Shown: positions 6,917 through 7,136 of the stretch, piece by piece
Layout: each line of letters begins with the position of its first letter
Numbering within the stretch: position 1 is the stretch's first letter
Assembly: GCA_017456685.1 (NCBI GenBank)
Contig: JAFTIV010000147.1
Coordinates: 1 to 7,136 of the forward strand
Direction: 5' to 3'
Length of the DNA: 7,136 bases
Source: Clostridia bacterium
Lineage (GTDB): Bacteria > Bacillota > Clostridia > Oscillospirales > CAG-272
The notes under the pieces: model-generated
Database searches by the model: none
Told to the model about the DNA's origin: nothing
What the model saw: the letters and a program-made list of their open reading frames with translations, nothing else
Position numbers and translations under genes: made by a program

Positions 6917-6965
6917 TAAATATTTAGTTATTTTTTAACAAAATAATATATAATATAACAAAAAA
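6917..6965. promoter_or_regulatory. Very AT-rich segment next to the operon promoter (possible UP element)
   Basis: Only G6927, C6939 and C6959 break a run of A and T across 49 bases. The block abuts the -35 of the minus-strand operon promoter and includes the perfect 10-bp palindrome TAAATATTTA (6917-6926). It would suit binding of the RNA polymerase alpha C-terminal domain, but AT-rich spacers are common in this type of genome and a function is not shown. The divergent tRNA promoter lies further right. Confidence 0.4.
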
Positions 6966-6995
6966 CGCACCTTTAAAAAGATACGATACCATTTT

Positions 6996-7034
6996 CTTGA
7001 AAAAATTTCAAAAAAGCCTTGAAATTTCAAAAAA
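6996..7034. repeat. Tandem imperfect copies of CTTGAAA(AAA)TTTCAAAAAA over the tRNA promoter -35
   Basis: CTTGAAAAAATTTCAAAAAA at 6996-7015 is followed by CTTGAAATTTCAAAAAA at 7018-7034; the two starts are 22 bp apart, about two helical turns. The second copy contains a perfect 12-bp palindrome overlapping the -35 box. This could be a paired binding site for a dimeric regulator or simply low-complexity AT-rich sequence. Confidence 0.4.
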
Positions 7035-7047
7035 CATATGATATACT
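7019..7047 (+). promoter_or_regulatory. Sigma-A promoter of the tRNA-Trp gene (TTGAAA - 17 nt - TGaTATACT)
   Basis: TTGAAA at 7019-7024 and TATACT at 7042-7047 are separated by exactly 17 nt, and TG at 7039-7040 makes an extended -10. The predicted start, near 7054, lies about 12 nt before the mature tRNA end, a normal leader for a tRNA. The -35 lies inside the perfect palindrome TTGAAATTTCAA (7019-7030). Confidence 0.8.
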
Positions 7048-7065
7048 ATACAACGCATTACAAAT

Positions 7066-7136
7066 AGGGGTGTAGTTCAGTCGGTAGAACACCAGTCTCC
7101 AAAACTGGGTGTCCAGGGTTCGAGTCCTTGCGCCCC
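7066..7136 (+). tRNA. tRNA-Trp (anticodon CCA), missing its last acceptor base at the window edge
   Basis: The sequence folds as a full cloverleaf. The acceptor strand AGGGGTG (7066-7072) pairs with CGCCCC (7131-7136) plus one base beyond the window. The D stem is GTTC/GAAC (7075-7078 with 7087-7090). The anticodon stem CCAGT/ACTGG (7092-7096 with 7104-7108) carries the loop CTCCAAA with CCA at 7099-7101, which reads the tryptophan codon UGG. The T arm is CAGGG-TTCGAGT-CCTTG (7114-7130). The tRNA diverges from the operon and has its own promoter. The operon lies on its 5' side, whereas integrative elements usually enter at the 3' end, so the tRNA is not evidence of insertion here. Confidence 0.96.

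Noticed and set aside
7066..7136. tRNA-Trp as an attachment site for an integrated island
   Set aside because: The operon is on the 5' side of the tRNA, and no integrase or duplicated tRNA 3' end is visible in the window.
1..7136. CRISPR arrays, insertion sequences or long repeats
   Set aside because: No regularly spaced repeats, transposase-like frames or terminal inverted repeats were seen on either strand.

Overview
The window looks like chromosomal DNA of a low-to-moderate GC Gram-positive bacterium, most likely a gut-type Clostridia/Firmicutes lineage. The reasons are strong AGGAG-type ribosome binding sites, consensus sigma-A promoters in very AT-rich spacers, a tRNA-Trp of ordinary bacterial form, and a domain resembling DUF6273, a family I associate with gut Clostridia. 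The genus cannot be fixed from sequence alone.

Layout: almost the whole window is one tightly packed operon on the minus strand, read from right to left. It starts at a near-perfect sigma-A promoter (6888-6916). The genes in order are: (1) a TIR-domain protein with a DUF6273-like C-terminal module (5724-6848); (2) an 810-residue unrecognised, partly coiled-coil protein (3280-5712); (3) a ParA/MinD-type ATPase with the variant P-loop KGGAGRST, interrupted by one in-frame TAA (2364-3251); (4) a 761-residue unrecognised protein (67-2352); (5) the first 20 codons of a fifth gene that leaves the window at its left edge (1-61). Intergenic gaps are 11, 28, 11 and 5 nt, and no terminator is visible between genes. 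To the right, divergently transcribed, is a tRNA-Trp (anticodon CCA) with its own promoter; the window ends one base before its acceptor stem is complete.

How the genes may work together (inference): a TIR domain keeping the glutamate position used by NAD-cleaving TIR enzymes, a KGGxGR-type ParA-like NTPase and large lineage-specific partner proteins in one transcript fit the pattern of an NTPase-regulated bacterial conflict or anti-phage system. TIR would be the effector, the NTPase a switch, and the two large proteins and the DUF6273-like module candidates for sensing or scaffolding. I do not recognise this combination as a named system, and no function has been shown. The main caveat is the TAA between Walker A and Walker B of the NTPase: in this copy the system may be broken, the base may be a sequencing error, or the codon may be read through.
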